A DNA stretch of 51,851 bases from a virus, in IMG/VR virus record IMGVR_UViG_3300010388_000317, positions 1 to 51,851 of that record; one strand, given 5' to 3'. The position numbers were made by a program, and so were the translations under genes. Positions 35,801-44,114 of this stretch are shown in pieces (position 1 is the first letter of the stretch; the number at the start of each line of letters is the position of its first letter). The notes under the pieces were generated by a model, which worked only from the letters and a program-made list of their open reading frames with translations, searched no databases and was not told the DNA's origin.

Positions 35801-38501
35801 AATAATATGGTGATGAACTAGCAACATCTGAGTTTAATTCATTTAATACTAAATCTACATGATCTTTAGTATCAGCGTTTACACCTAATGATGATGCAAC
35901 TACCATAAAAGACCGTTTAAACTTGTTATAGTCATCTCTACATTGTTCAATTGCTCTAATAATGTTATTATTAGACGTAATATGATACATTGACAAGCTC
36001 ATTGGGCAGCTATGCTGAACAAATTTTGTTCCAAATTGGGTAACTTTTCCTAAATCTCGTAAATTACTAACACCGGGATATTCTCCTGCAAACTGATAGT
36101 TGTTTTGACCTAAGTAAATGTTATCAACAATACTATCAACATGATCAATTACTTCACCTAACGTAAATTCAGTTAATACACCGTTTAATGGATTATTTTG
36201 TAAACTAATTGGAACTTCATAATGGCCAAACTCGTTTATAGGTATTGAAGAAAATACCTTAATAGTAATTACATCAGTTAATTTGAGCGGAGTATCAAAT
36301 ACAATTTGGTGAAATGGTAATGAAGCAATTTTATTTAATGGAGTAGTAGCAGTTGATTGAATTGACCAGTTTCCTGTTTTAGGAATTCTTTGTCCATTTA
36401 CATAAACTCTTACTTCAATTGCAGACAGTGCAGGCAGCGAATTAAAAATATCAATATCAAAATTGTTTGTTTTATTAGAGTTACGATAAACTCGTACAGC
36501 CGGTTGTGTGTTTTTGCGTTCACAAGTTAACCAACCGTTTACATAGGTAGTGGTATTATCTGTTACTACTAAAAATCCAGTGTCAATCTTTTTAGTTTGT
36601 GTAATGTTTGATGTTTCATATCGGAAAGTATCATTAATCAAAGTAAAATTAAATACAATATCACCAATGTTGTTAATATTTTTGTAAGATAATGGAAATC
36701 CTAACTTAGAATCGTTAGTACCGGTACCTACTTTATACGAAAATAAACTAGTACCGTTAAATGTTGATCCGCTATAGTAATCAATGTCTCCAAAACTAAT
36801 TCCGTTTTCGTCAACTACATCAAATAACGGTGGCTGATTTACTGTTAATTTTTGTTGTGCTTTAATCCAAGTAGTTCCATTAAACCAATACATAAGTCCT
36901 TGGGATACGTTACCATCTTTAACTAACACAACTTGATTTTCAACAGGTGTTGTTTCTAATACTAATCGAATTTGACGACTAGCTGCGCCAGTGCCGTCTA
37001 CTTCGTGCAACACATCTATGAATTCTACTCGATATATGTTATTAGTTACTAACGGATCAGTGTCTGCAGTAAACACAATTCGCTGTCCTGTAGTAACAGG
37101 AATCCCGTCAATTGTATACTTAAACGATCCTTCGATTTTTGAAAAAACATCAGTTGTAAATCTATCAATTAAATCAACGTCAGTAGTTGCAGTTGTACCA
37201 AAATTAAACAATTTTAAATTCTTTTCAAATTCAATAATTGGTCTAACTGCACGATACGATTGATTAAAATTTGCAGATACTTTATTGTAGTTTGCACTTT
37301 TTTCAATTACATCTTTATGAACCCATTTGTTGTATCGGCTCCATGGATTTTTATCATCACTACTACGATCAATTACAATATAATCAATATTTGATGCATA
37401 TGATCTAGCATTACTAAACGGAGATGAGTCAAACGGATTAACTTCAAACAGCATTGATTCCGATGTTGTATATGTAGAAATAATTTCTAAGTCAGCATCT
37501 GCAGTTAACACTATCGATTTTCCAACTCCGCTAACATGAAAATTTCCAATAGAGTATTTTTCAGGTACAACTTCACCGTCAAAAGCCACACACATTCCAT
37601 TACTTAACACTGTACCGTCTGATAATGTATAAGTTTTTTTACCTAAAATTTCCATTTCAACATTAATGTAGCTATGATCTCTAATATCTAAAATGCTAAT
37701 TACACCACCTGCATTAATATTATTTTCACTTACATAATATAACATATCAGGTGAATTAAAAGGAATTTCAATTGATAAAATTCCAGTAGTTATGCCGTTA
37801 TTAGTTACTTTATTATATCGATTTGCTGACCCAACACCTCTAGTTGTTTTAATACTAAACACATCATTTGGTGTATTAACTTCAAAATGGTAAGTGCAAC
37901 CTCTATATAATGTAATTGTTGGGTTGCGAGTTAAGCCGTCAGGTGTAATAACAAATGCGCTGTTTGCACCAGTTACTTCAACTTCAACAGTAAATGTACT
38001 CTCAACCGGTAATACTGAATTACTAATGTTAATAACATCTGGACCATTCGGTAACCAATAATAATCTTGAAAATTTACAAATTTATCCCAATTAATGTGA
38101 GGATCCCAACTATATGTCTCTTGAGCATTTAGTCTAGAATGGTTAGACGCTTCTGCACTAAACACCTTTAACTGATTTATGTAATCTAAATAATCTTTTA
38201 AATATACCGTGTTCCCCATTTCATCATCAATAGTTAAACCGGGCTCTAATTGATAATCTTGACGATTTCTAGTAGGTGCATTAATAAAAATGTCAGCAGA
38301 AGTAGTTGATTTTGCACTCAATCTACCTATATATCCATTAACTTTTTTTACAGTACCAGGTTGTGTTAACTGGTTTATAGTTGAATGCAAAAATTTCTTA
38401 TTTGAATCCGATCTATAAAAATTAGGTAAAAAATTTGCAGTGTTATTGCTGTCACTTGTATCTAGCGATGAATTTCTAGGTATGTTTGTGTCGTTAGCCA
38501 T
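26850..38501 (-). CDS. giant baseplate/tail structural protein (3883 aa), in the gp7 position after gp6
   Basis: Opens with FLPNFYRSDSNKKFLHSTIN, VNGYIGRLSAKS and HINWDKFVNFQDYYWLP, a start I associate with very large structural proteins of marine T4-like phages. Recognisable internal parts include three Trp/Tyr modules resembling carbohydrate-binding CBM5/12 (near residues 1455, 1580 and 1762, for example VYFGSIVRYNGQYYKALQT). Two glycine-rich GSGYxxxP beta units occur near 2560-2625 and 2920-2985. An internal duplication near the C terminus has two copies of TTLAVDLLxTD plus a GVIxIxxERIEF strand, at about 3570 and 3690. It begins with a TAATG overlap to gp6. The equivalent place in T4 holds gp7 (1032 aa), so a wedge or peripheral tail role is inferred from order only; sequence identity with gp7 is not claimed. 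Confidence 0.75.
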   Translation of the reverse strand: MANDTNIPRNSSLDTSDSNNTANFLPNFYRSDSNKKFLHSTINQLTQPGTVKKVNGYIGRLSAKSTTSADIFINAPTRNRQDYQLEPGLTIDDEMGNTVYLKDYLDYINQLKVFSAEASNHSRLNAQETYSWDPHINWDKFVNFQDYYWLPNGPDVINISNSVLPVESTFTVEVEVTGANSAFVITPDGLTRNPTITLYRGCTYHFEVNTPNDVFSIKTTRGVGSANRYNKVTNNGITTGILSIEIPFNSPDMLYYVSENNINAGGVISILDIRDHSYINVEMEILGKKTYTLSDGTVLSNGMCVAFDGEVVPEKYSIGNFHVSGVGKSIVLTADADLEIISTYTTSESMLFEVNPFDSSPFSNARSYASNIDYIVIDRSSDDKNPWSRYNKWVHKDVIEKSANYNKVSANFNQSYRAVRPIIEFEKNLKLFNFGTTATTDVDLIDRFTTDVFSKIEGSFKYTIDGIPVTTGQRIVFTADTDPLVTNNIYRVEFIDVLHEVDGTGAASRQIRLVLETTPVENQVVLVKDGNVSQGLMYWFNGTTWIKAQQKLTVNQPPLFDVVDENGISFGDIDYYSGSTFNGTSLFSYKVGTGTNDSKLGFPLSYKNINNIGDIVFNFTLINDTFRYETSNITQTKKIDTGFLVVTDNTTTYVNGWLTCERKNTQPAVRVYRNSNKTNNFDIDIFNSLPALSAIEVRVYVNGQRIPKTGNWSIQSTATTPLNKIASLPFHQIVFDTPLKLTDVITIKVFSSIPINEFGHYEVPISLQNNPLNGVLTEFTLGEVIDHVDSIVDNIYLGQNNYQFAGEYPGVSNLRDLGKVTQFGTKFVQHSCPMSLSMYHITSNNNIIRAIEQCRDDYNKFKRSFMVVASSLGVNADTKDHVDLVLNELNSDVASSSPYYFSDMIPYGSYTREDFIVRDPSINIFSLSSVFTLDELSTKAVLVYYNDVQLLHSIDYTFNTQGFVELSIELKVNDEISVYEYSSTDGCLIPETPTKLGCWPKYTPKIFKDTTLSTPRWMLQGHDGSLTLIYGYYDEISQKLVLDYRDELLLELEKRIYNNIKVKYDSKIFDIYDFIPGFSRSSDYSLEEFNQVLLSSYYHWAVTIKQDFSTILSQDEHNSFLYNYSNHSAIDDRTVPGFWRGIYQWMYGTDRPHICPWEMLGFSEEPKWWVEVYGPAPYTNNNLVMWEDISKGVIKEPNTNIQILEKFAKPFLLDYIPVNENGELVSPQTTNIVTGRIIEPVQGDFKFGDISPVEAAWRRSSFYPFSLIKTAVLLAPTKTIGTLFDRSRIKRNLTNQLVYTDTGVRIRLADIKVPSIYSSVTRVQTAGLVNFLINYIDCTTATKYNQYKTDLLTLTPKLCYRVSGFTSKEKFKLLLESRSPSSTGSIFIPQEDYKVVLNTSSPIEAIVYSGVIITKIEGGFEIKGYSTTQPYFKYYTSSVSGSYVTIGGVSAAYSVWTSNQYYLKDRYVKYNDRYFNTNISHVSGDFFEPNYFTALPDLPMVGGERIEFKQRWDNEPITLLYGSKFTSIQQVVDFLLGYGRWLADQGFNFNEFNSALGAVSNWETSAKEFVFWTTQNWGINQPVWSDWVANSTVYFGSIVRYNGQYYKALQTLTSDIFDLNYYLLMTGLNTEGNSVLSLSPAATTLVFSTELSVVDDITQSKYVYEMFDVNGDPIPPNYVNSYRTDNAVSYTTKDDFYIYCASFYLVQKEHVVVINNTTLFNDTVYNPESGYKQDRIKVAGYVSTEWNGSVNVPGFIVDNAVVSEWLSWKDYALGDVVKHRTFYYSASEFIPGVEIFNDSNWIKLSNAPSAKLLPNWNYKATQFTDFYSLDSDNFDTGQQKMAQHLIGYQKRQYLENIIQDDVSEFKFYQGMIIEKGTQNVLNKLFDVLSLDDKESLTFYEEWAIRTGCYGACAAFNTVEFKLDESEFRSNPQGFELVTLVDKSVDDHIIRFAPADVYVTPNGYTPKLWTKAKPRNNLLRSCGHVRESEVVLILKSLSDIITSTSTLTTSDYVWCTFEGASWDVYQLVAMVNTAFGESSDDPTPMRVDRANNYAIFKTRQPHPFKDGDYIKFTDMNDIPNVAYHNKCFKVSTTDATGQLPADEFRIEVHPSTILEMDVLSNMSIDLFVSRRHTSKDSNDVPLSNGTVIWTDNYIGNDGKWATWKRINNNWIVQHTAVEKPDVSKIKQAFLYNRVSNQLIKHLDVVDSASGKNPIIADQEVKFKSFYDPAVYNTSTATIIETGVNVDADIPWDTAQIGTLWWDLRTAKFIDSYADDVVYRNSTWSTLAYGASIDVYEWVESKSKPSVWDAAADTDNGLASGISGKSLYGDLYYSRRQKYDSISQRYSYTYYFWVKNKITIPNVAGRKISAYDVANLIANPRGEGYAYLALTGLDSFSLVNVKSNLTHDNVVLSVEYWITDKVDQNIHTQWKIISTNENTVLPANIEQKWFDSLCGYDMQDREVPDLTLPVRLQYGLENRPRQSMFVNRCEILKQLVEQANLVFLKNLITDTRNIANLSTYDQIPNINRGLYDSTIDTDLELRLTIPKSYIKPIINPVIVDGKIVGIDIVNPGRGYLTSPYATISGSGTGAVVKLTINSIGQITGCDVIHSGSGYNTTTVLTVRSYSVLIKSDATSNNGWSIYEYDRKTELWTKNQMQSFDTRKYWHYVDWYDTGYNQYTASSYSVNTYSELSTINTNIGDIVNVRTTSSNRWVLLKKYASVNSFDWTQSYKIVGSQNGTIQLSSLLYDFIDTTIGYEGFFYDQGVYDNGALNELRIILNAIKNDLFIDDLRSEYLKLFFTCVRGALSEQTYVDWIFKTSFVNVMHNVGSLHTSVTYRNDNLSNFEEYVNEVKPYRTQVREYVSLYDKVDTSYLITSDFDVPSEYSSLFSLEDNIVVTDDILSYPTKSWFDNVGFSVTSIKVINGGSGYISEPTVLISSLSGTGATARAYIANGKVSRISVLTTGSQYLSIPEITLTGGLPGDGVAAIAIPILGNSVVRSNLINLKFDRINNSYVMDTLNCTDTFTGTGELQFKLTWAPDIRISNSSVTVKGVLQLRDTYILKSTKTTVNGYDVYVGSITFVTAPKGTIVVTYLKDVSTLTAVDRIQYYYNPRPGDLGKDLSQLMTGIEYAGVTVSGLNFNKSVGWGSDPFYTGLWDSFKPTIDDYQVTVSQNTHSIQLPYIPTLGSILNVYYSYDVVTQFNTDGKTLGYNYLNYEHIPEVSLHKLAEVLTTANISDTTIQLVSVNQIKVGDVVSRNENNVWTVAMVLLSTASAHNYLTVKDTSILYVNMPLLFTGKAFGGLVKDHTYYVREIHSNNTTEFTISSTINGSEVAVTNATGKMTIIAGEFKYNTVVKSIDTTNNTVTLSETINTVLLAQTELKFSRVLVKHQDFSSISRSKLLLKKQIPIGMVLSVSGKREVIRLDDIDFGGPNVTNRNAIMMSHMSDGVSSVVTIPSSYIDINGDVASFVVNNGDTFTIRNSTSSGAEAEYDIDTSINGGTFAANSAAGIAASDIVIDGSTLVNQETDAGPEEVVPGHLVDAVAIKIYDKDGIGSYMQFKDMLNRTHFKRLNADKRTTLAVDLLQTDEVIEVTDASLFDLPSPEQNKPGVIDINGERIEFFTVENNTLGQLRRGTLGTGVPTVHSALSIAQELSAGETMPNQDKILVEQYESDGTRFVDLSYLPTKSKNWKIKTTTLAVDLLDTDTTITVTDASIFKLEPDVPGVIKIKYERIEFYSINGNVLGDIKRGTDRTVAAVHLAGAIVQNISTASYGQCDDVEVIINGISLKKVPYQIHDGNKNAISPLGNIQYDADFSVDGKTKQLRLTHAVPVGTLITVIKRTGIDWSLPIYESVINRFLNAVPGSTYTYEALTFNSEEVTFDDDNTKF

Positions 38502-41500
38502 TAAATACTCCCATATGATGAGCTTGATATAGTTTGTCTATTGTTTGTATTATCTAATGTTAATACATTTGATGTTTTAATATTACTTGCAGTGATTCCA
38601 GAAATTATCTCAATATCGTTAACAGTTGCACTACTAATTAAAATTTGGTCACTTGATGATTTAATTTCGTACAAACTACCAAAATTAAGCCCTTGTTTAC
38701 GAGGTACTATTACAAAATTTGAAATATACGGTGTAACTTCATTCATTACATACGTTGCTAGCTCTGTGAAGAAGAATGTATCTCCAAAATCCCAATTATC
38801 TAAACTAAAGAATGTGTTAATTGCAGTAATTACACGCGACTTAACATCGTTGTCTGATACTACTAACCCTGGTGTTTTTGTAATTTTAAATATTGCTTGC
38901 AATTCTGGTTCTGCAGATTCACCAAACAACATTTTATAGCTCACTGAATGATATATTACTTCATCTGATATCGATTTAATTAAATTTAAAGACGGAGCAA
39001 CTGTATTATACAATTCAGCCGAGCTCGGAGGCAGTGGCTTAGTTAATATTGCACCGTTAACCCATTGTCTAAATGCAGTATCGTATCCTTTAGTTAAAAT
39101 AAACACATCAATAATATTGCTAACACCTGGATCTATTCTTGATTCATAGTTAGCATGATGCACATATTGAAATTTCAACTTGTTGCGACCTTCAAAAATT
39201 TTATAATCAGTAGTTAATTCTAAATTAGTAGACGTTGTTGCTTTTTTAATTACTTTAGCAGTTGGAAAATAATAATATTCACCCGGAGTTCCAGTAGATA
39301 CTTCATCAGATTCTAAAATTGTAACTTTTGAATCATTAGCAGTATATCTGTAATCTTCTTGACCAGACGAAATATAATATTTTTCTTGTAACACATACGG
39401 ATTAGTTATGTCTATAATACTAGAAAATAGTTCAGGGTCATCAACGATACCGTTATCATCTGCATCTGCAAACGACACTACTATTTTTTTAGTATCAACA
39501 TACCCATCTAACCCAATGTACTCCGAAACAATGTCCCATTTAAAATCAGTAGTATACGCAAACGTGTTGTTTGGCTGATTGTTTATACTTAACACATTAA
39601 TTTGATCTCTAATTAACGAACTTGAATTAGTATTAATTACGTTATCAGCTCTATCAAAATAAAATCTAATTTGGCTATCACTTTCAAAAATATAACGAAT
39701 GTTTCGACTAGTAATTGTATAAAATTCATTGTTTGTAGTAAACAATAACATCCAACTAGAATCAACGTGCTTGTTTGTGTTATCTGCTTGACTAATTAAA
39801 CTAAAACTGTCTTTTAAATTTAAATTTAATTCGTAAATAATGTTCCACGATTGTGTTGCTACACTATAACTTAACCCAAACATTTTATTCTCTGATATTA
39901 AATCAATCATTGATGCAATAACGTTTGCATCTAATGATGTACGGAATTTAGGAATAATTTGAACAATAAGTGCACCTGATGGAATATCAACATTTAATGT
40001 AATTGGTCCAATTCCGTCAATAACTATACTTCCATTTGCTGTAATTGATTTTACTGATGCCCAAATTGTTGCAACTGCTCCAGGAATAGCATTAATTGTA
40101 TCAGTTCCACTAAGATCAGTTAATTTATTTTGATTTTTTGTATCGAAATATTTTCCTGCTGGACTCATAAATTTAATTAATGAACCTAATTTAACATATC
40201 CTAATTCTAATGAATCGTCAGCCGCTGCTGCTACTCCTACACTTAGAATGGCAGTTGACGGATTAGATGCAGCTTTTGAATAAAAATATCCAGTAGACGA
40301 AACAGTTTCAGATGTTTGATTAAACCAAGCTACATTTAACGTACTTCCTAACTTTGAGTTTTCTGTGTATCTTAAATGATAAAAATTTCTCAAATCTGTA
40401 CTTTTTAATATATCGCCAACAGTATTGTATATTATGCTTTCAATTTCAGTTCGAGTATTGTAAGAAAATTTAATGTTTGATTCGTAATCTTCTTTATACA
40501 GGACACCGTCGTCAGCAAATAAATTAGTTGAACTATATTTTCCAGTAGGATCTACTAAATCAAAATATCTGCTAATACCACTTGATGCACGATTAATTGC
40601 TTTTACTTTTAACACTTGTTGACTTACACTTAACGGGCAAATATTGTAATCTTCACCAGTGATCATTCTATTTTGTGTATAGTAAGTTGCTGGTGCATTT
40701 GCTTTAATGCTAACATTTGATTCGGTTGTTTCTGCATTAGTAACAGATGTTGCAAGGCTTAACGTTAAAATTAAACTTTCTTGTTGATTAGTATGAGACA
40801 AATACGGTACTGTAATTGTTACATTACGAATATCTTTAGAATTAATAAAATACGATAAGCCATTACTAACCCGATAGTACAAATTAAATGTTCCATATGG
40901 TAAATTACCAAATGTACCATCACTAAATGTTAAGTTAATTGCATCATTAGTTTTAGTTGTAACTCCAAATATATTTTTAATACTTTTGTTAATACTATTA
41001 TAAATGATATTATTACCTTCAAGATTAGGTACTTGTACCCATTCTTCAGTTTCATTGCCATCTTTATCTAATTTATACAACCAAACATCAGTATTGTTAA
41101 CGTTACTCGAACCAACTTCGACAATCTCGTTTTTTCTTGGTTGGGTAATTGTAAATTGATTAGATGCTAACGTACCTTGTGTAAAATTCAAAAAGAATCC
41201 AGTACCTGCGCTGCCATGTCCGTGTCCGTCGTTTCTAAAAATGCACGACATTTTTCTTCCAAGTTTAGGTGGTTCTTCATAAATGTAATCTTGTCCCGTA
41301 AACGTTGTGCTAGTTACTTCAAATCCCATCATACGTCCAGCAACAGTTTTTGTAAATGAATAAATCGGTACATCAGTGTTAGTACTGTTTAATGTATACT
41401 GATCAGTCGGAATACCGTATATTGTACCGCTATTTGACGGGTTACCAAACTGCTGTGTAGTTGGCATTGCTGCGTTTAGCACTTTAATAAACTGATCGTA

Positions 41501-41956
41501 CCAATTCGAGTTAGACGAATCATTCCATGTAACATTTTGACCTGATAAATTTCTACCATTACTGTCGTACACGTTTTCGGATGTTTGAATCATTGAAAAT
41601 TTCAATATTCCTTGTGCAGCAACAGACCGTTTTGCATTGTAACTTACTAATTTTGCTAATCGTAATACGCTATCACGTCTTTCAGCTAATTCTAAAAAGT
41701 TTTCCCTAGCATTTAAATCTACACGAAATGCTATGCTTTGGCCTAAAAACGCAATTACATCGATTAGTGCTAGATACTCCGAGCTTTCAATATAATCGTT
41801 AAAATCTTCAGGGTAGTTTTGTCTAATATAATCAACCATTGTACGTCGTAAATTTTCAAAATCGTAACTTTGAAAATCTGCACTTCTAAAAGATTGATAT
41901 ATTTTCTTCCAATCTTCAGCTACTAATAATCTGTTTTGTCTGTCAGTTGCACTCAT
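38501..41956 (-). CDS. baseplate wedge protein gp6
   Basis: gp6 forms the continuous inner ring of the T4 baseplate with gp25 and gp53. The N terminus is characteristic: VAEDWKKIYQSFRSADFQSY, DYIESSEYLALIDVIAFLGQ, AFRVDLNARENFLELAERRD and LRLAKLVSYNAKRS. The family's baseplate J-like C-terminal ring part lies near 980-1100 (KSRVITAINTFFSLDNWDFG, FTELATYVMN). At 1151 residues it is longer than T4 gp6 (660), with an insert-rich middle. It follows gp25 as expected, and its own late-type promoter (41976-41983) lies 19 bases before the start. Confidence 0.92.
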   Translation of the reverse strand: MSATDRQNRLLVAEDWKKIYQSFRSADFQSYDFENLRRTMVDYIRQNYPEDFNDYIESSEYLALIDVIAFLGQSIAFRVDLNARENFLELAERRDSVLRLAKLVSYNAKRSVAAQGILKFSMIQTSENVYDSNGRNLSGQNVTWNDSSNSNWYDQFIKVLNAAMPTTQQFGNPSNSGTIYGIPTDQYTLNSTNTDVPIYSFTKTVAGRMMGFEVTSTTFTGQDYIYEEPPKLGRKMSCIFRNDGHGHGSAGTGFFLNFTQGTLASNQFTITQPRKNEIVEVGSSNVNNTDVWLYKLDKDGNETEEWVQVPNLEGNNIIYNSINKSIKNIFGVTTKTNDAINLTFSDGTFGNLPYGTFNLYYRVSNGLSYFINSKDIRNVTITVPYLSHTNQQESLILTLSLATSVTNAETTESNVSIKANAPATYYTQNRMITGEDYNICPLSVSQQVLKVKAINRASSGISRYFDLVDPTGKYSSTNLFADDGVLYKEDYESNIKFSYNTRTEIESIIYNTVGDILKSTDLRNFYHLRYTENSKLGSTLNVAWFNQTSETVSSTGYFYSKAASNPSTAILSVGVAAAADDSLELGYVKLGSLIKFMSPAGKYFDTKNQNKLTDLSGTDTINAIPGAVATIWASVKSITANGSIVIDGIGPITLNVDIPSGALIVQIIPKFRTSLDANVIASMIDLISENKMFGLSYSVATQSWNIIYELNLNLKDSFSLISQADNTNKHVDSSWMLLFTTNNEFYTITSRNIRYIFESDSQIRFYFDRADNVINTNSSSLIRDQINVLSINNQPNNTFAYTTDFKWDIVSEYIGLDGYVDTKKIVVSFADADDNGIVDDPELFSSIIDITNPYVLQEKYYISSGQEDYRYTANDSKVTILESDEVSTGTPGEYYYFPTAKVIKKATTSTNLELTTDYKIFEGRNKLKFQYVHHANYESRIDPGVSNIIDVFILTKGYDTAFRQWVNGAILTKPLPPSSAELYNTVAPSLNLIKSISDEVIYHSVSYKMLFGESAEPELQAIFKITKTPGLVVSDNDVKSRVITAINTFFSLDNWDFGDTFFFTELATYVMNEVTPYISNFVIVPRKQGLNFGSLYEIKSSSDQILISSATVNDIEIISGITASNIKTSNVLTLDNTNNRQTISSSSYGSI

Positions 41957-41975
41957 GATGTTGTCCTAATAATGG

Positions 41976-41983
41976 TATTTATT
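41976..41983 (-). promoter_or_regulatory. late promoter AATAAATA for gp6
   Basis: The minus strand reads AATAAATA in the 50-base gap between gp25 and gp6, 19 bases before the start codon, with TTAGGA as ribosome site. It should fire late and raise gp6 and downstream transcription. Confidence 0.68.
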
Positions 41984-42006
41984 GATTAAAATTAACTGCG
42001 TAGTTA

Positions 42007-42444
42007 TTAAGCTATCAAGCCATTTGCTTGATCAAACCGCATTTTTATCTGCTCAATAATGTTATACGGTCTGTATTTTAACGAGAATTCAATTTGAATG
42101 CCGCTTTCATACGTTCCAATTGATGTGTTATTAATCTCTACCCTTGGATCATAATTAATAATGCGATTAACATCTTGCAAAATAATAGCTTTTACTTGGT
42201 CAGTCATTGGTTCAAATAAAATATCCCAAATGATTGTCCCAAATGTAGGTTGCATTAGTCGTTCACCTTGTCTAACATGAAAATGATTTGTAATATCCTG
42301 TTTAATCAATTCAAAATCATATAAAGTAAAATGATCTGCAGAACTGTTAATTGTACTAAACCCAACATATGTTTTAGGAGGTACAATATCAATTGCATTT
42401 TGAACAGCAGGAAGTGATAGTCGTTGGTATAAATTTTCGCTCAT
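42007..42444 (-). CDS. baseplate wedge protein gp25
   Basis: 145 residues, close to T4 gp25 (132). The family block GERLMQPTFGTIIWDILFEP (about 78-97) is clear, followed by VNRIINYDPRVEI. gp25 is the lysozyme-fold-like ring component conserved from phages to type VI secretion (TssE); it has no lysozyme activity. The start overlaps the gp5 stop by 4 bases (ATGA on the minus strand). Confidence 0.95.
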   Translation of the reverse strand: MSENLYQRLSLPAVQNAIDIVPPKTYVGFSTINSSADHFTLYDFELIKQDITNHFHVRQGERLMQPTFGTIIWDILFEPMTDQVKAIILQDVNRIINYDPRVEINNTSIGTYESGIQIEFSLKYRPYNIIEQIKMRFDQANGLIA

Positions 42445-44114
42445 TGTGATGATCCTTTTATTTTCTGAAATGTATCAGTTGATGTTGTGTATTTTTTAAA
42501 CCAGTCTATTCCAGTATCCGGATCTTCGACTGATTGTTTTAAATCGTCAGATACCGTAGTACCAAGTGTTCGATTTTCGGGATCCGCAGCATCGGCTTTT
42601 GCTGGGTAATCCCTATAAGTTTTTTCAGGAATAAACGCCTGCGGATTTAGATTTTCATGGTGTGCATACGGTTCAGCAGTTGGTACACGACGCATAATTG
42701 ACACCAATGTTTCTTTACTATTTTTTGGTAAGGTATGAGGTGCCATGGGTGCAGCTGCAACTGGTTTAGCTTTTCCGGAATTTAAATGTATTTGCCCGCC
42801 ATCTATATTTGTATTAGCTGCTTTAACATTAAAATCCTCAGTAATAATAAAATCTAATCCTTTTCCAATTGTAATATTACCAGTTTTAGTTGCTCTAATA
42901 GTAAAATTTTCAACAGTTTCAATTTTTGTTTCTTTTAATGATTTAATGTTAATATTACCGCCTGCTTGAAAATTAATATCCCTATCGGCATGGAAATTAA
43001 AATCTTGTTCAGTATGAAAACTAATACTATCTTTAGCATATACATCAATCTTTCCATTTGATGTCATTTCAATCCATGAATTGCCACTACCGTGCGAAAT
43101 GTATATTAAATCTTCACTATTATGAAATACGATTTGATGTCCAGTTCTTGTTCTAATTCTAACTAATTCGTTATGCGGTATCTTATGTCCCATTTCGCCA
43201 AGCTCGGGTTTGCCGTCTGCTTGTTCAACTGCTACATACTCTGGTCCTGCGTCTGATGGTGATTTCTTTCTAACAAATTTATCGTCACCGTCGTCCATTA
43301 CAAATGTCGATCCGCCTTTTCTACTAACTGGAATGTTAACTACATGATCCGATTTTCCTACATTTCCTTTTTTTGGACCATCAGGAGTGTGTCCATCCTT
43401 GTCGATCGGTCCAGGTGTAGAAATACCAAATACTGCACTTGGAGTTTCTCTTCTTGCACTGCTAGTAGTTGTTCCTCGAATATCATCGCGATCTAACCCG
43501 TTAACTATAAGCACTTTAGCAAATGGGTGTGTAGGTTTCTTGTTTTGAGTAGTATCACCTGTTGAGTCGTTTGCTTGTTTATTAAACTCTGCAACTGGCA
43601 GTCTAGTATCAGTTAATTGAGTATCTGGGTCATCTCGAGATGTTAGAAATTTATCATCGTCGGCGTTAATTGCTTGAGAGGTTCCTGCCATTCCAGGTAC
43701 CATAAAATTCATATGTTCGTCTTGCACACACCCGATCCAATAACCTCGTTTTGGATCACCATCAATAAAAATTATAATAACAGTAGTACCCGGATCCGGT
43801 GGTATCATCCACATTCCGTAACTTTTTTGTGTATCATCAAAGGTTTGTTGATCTTTATCATCGTCTTTAGGTTTTTTTGTATATACAAAATCAGTAGATC
43901 CGTAAAACGGCGACATATATTTTACTTGATGCAACTGGCCGCCATGCGGCGCGCCATCGGCATCGTGTTGTGCACCTGAAGTTCGTAAAATTTCAACTTC
44001 TAATCCTCCCATGTAGTTTGGATCCATGTGCCCAACTACTTTAGCTAAAAACGGGCCTGGGGATGCTGCTGGTTGTGATTTACTCGATGTTTCTACGTTA
44101 GTTGGTCCGGCCAT
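42441..44114 (-). CDS. baseplate hub spike protein gp5, without lysozyme domain
   Basis: 557 residues. The N-terminal OB-fold (about 20-145) has ends typical of gp5/VgrG proteins (GPFLAKVVGHMDPNYMGG, MWMIPPDPGTTVIIIFIDGD, GYWIGCVQDEHMN). A linker contains GTTTSSARRETPSAVFGIST. The C-terminal spike (about 350-440) shows 8-residue periodicity (IDVYAKDS, ISFHTEQD, FNFHADRD, INFQAGGN), as in the triple-stranded beta-prism of T4 gp5. No lysozyme-type segment is present, unlike T4 gp5 where lysozyme sits between these two parts. The tip therefore appears to penetrate without muramidase activity of its own. It overlaps both neighbours by a base or a few. Confidence 0.9.
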   Translation of the reverse strand: MAGPTNVETSSKSQPAASPGPFLAKVVGHMDPNYMGGLEVEILRTSGAQHDADGAPHGGQLHQVKYMSPFYGSTDFVYTKKPKDDDKDQQTFDDTQKSYGMWMIPPDPGTTVIIIFIDGDPKRGYWIGCVQDEHMNFMVPGMAGTSQAINADDDKFLTSRDDPDTQLTDTRLPVAEFNKQANDSTGDTTQNKKPTHPFAKVLIVNGLDRDDIRGTTTSSARRETPSAVFGISTPGPIDKDGHTPDGPKKGNVGKSDHVVNIPVSRKGGSTFVMDDGDDKFVRKKSPSDAGPEYVAVEQADGKPELGEMGHKIPHNELVRIRTRTGHQIVFHNSEDLIYISHGSGNSWIEMTSNGKIDVYAKDSISFHTEQDFNFHADRDINFQAGGNINIKSLKETKIETVENFTIRATKTGNITIGKGLDFIITEDFNVKAANTNIDGGQIHLNSGKAKPVAAAPMAPHTLPKNSKETLVSIMRRVPTAEPYAHHENLNPQAFIPEKTYRDYPAKADAADPENRTLGTTVSDDLKQSVEDPDTGIDWFKKYTTSTDTFQKIKGSSQ

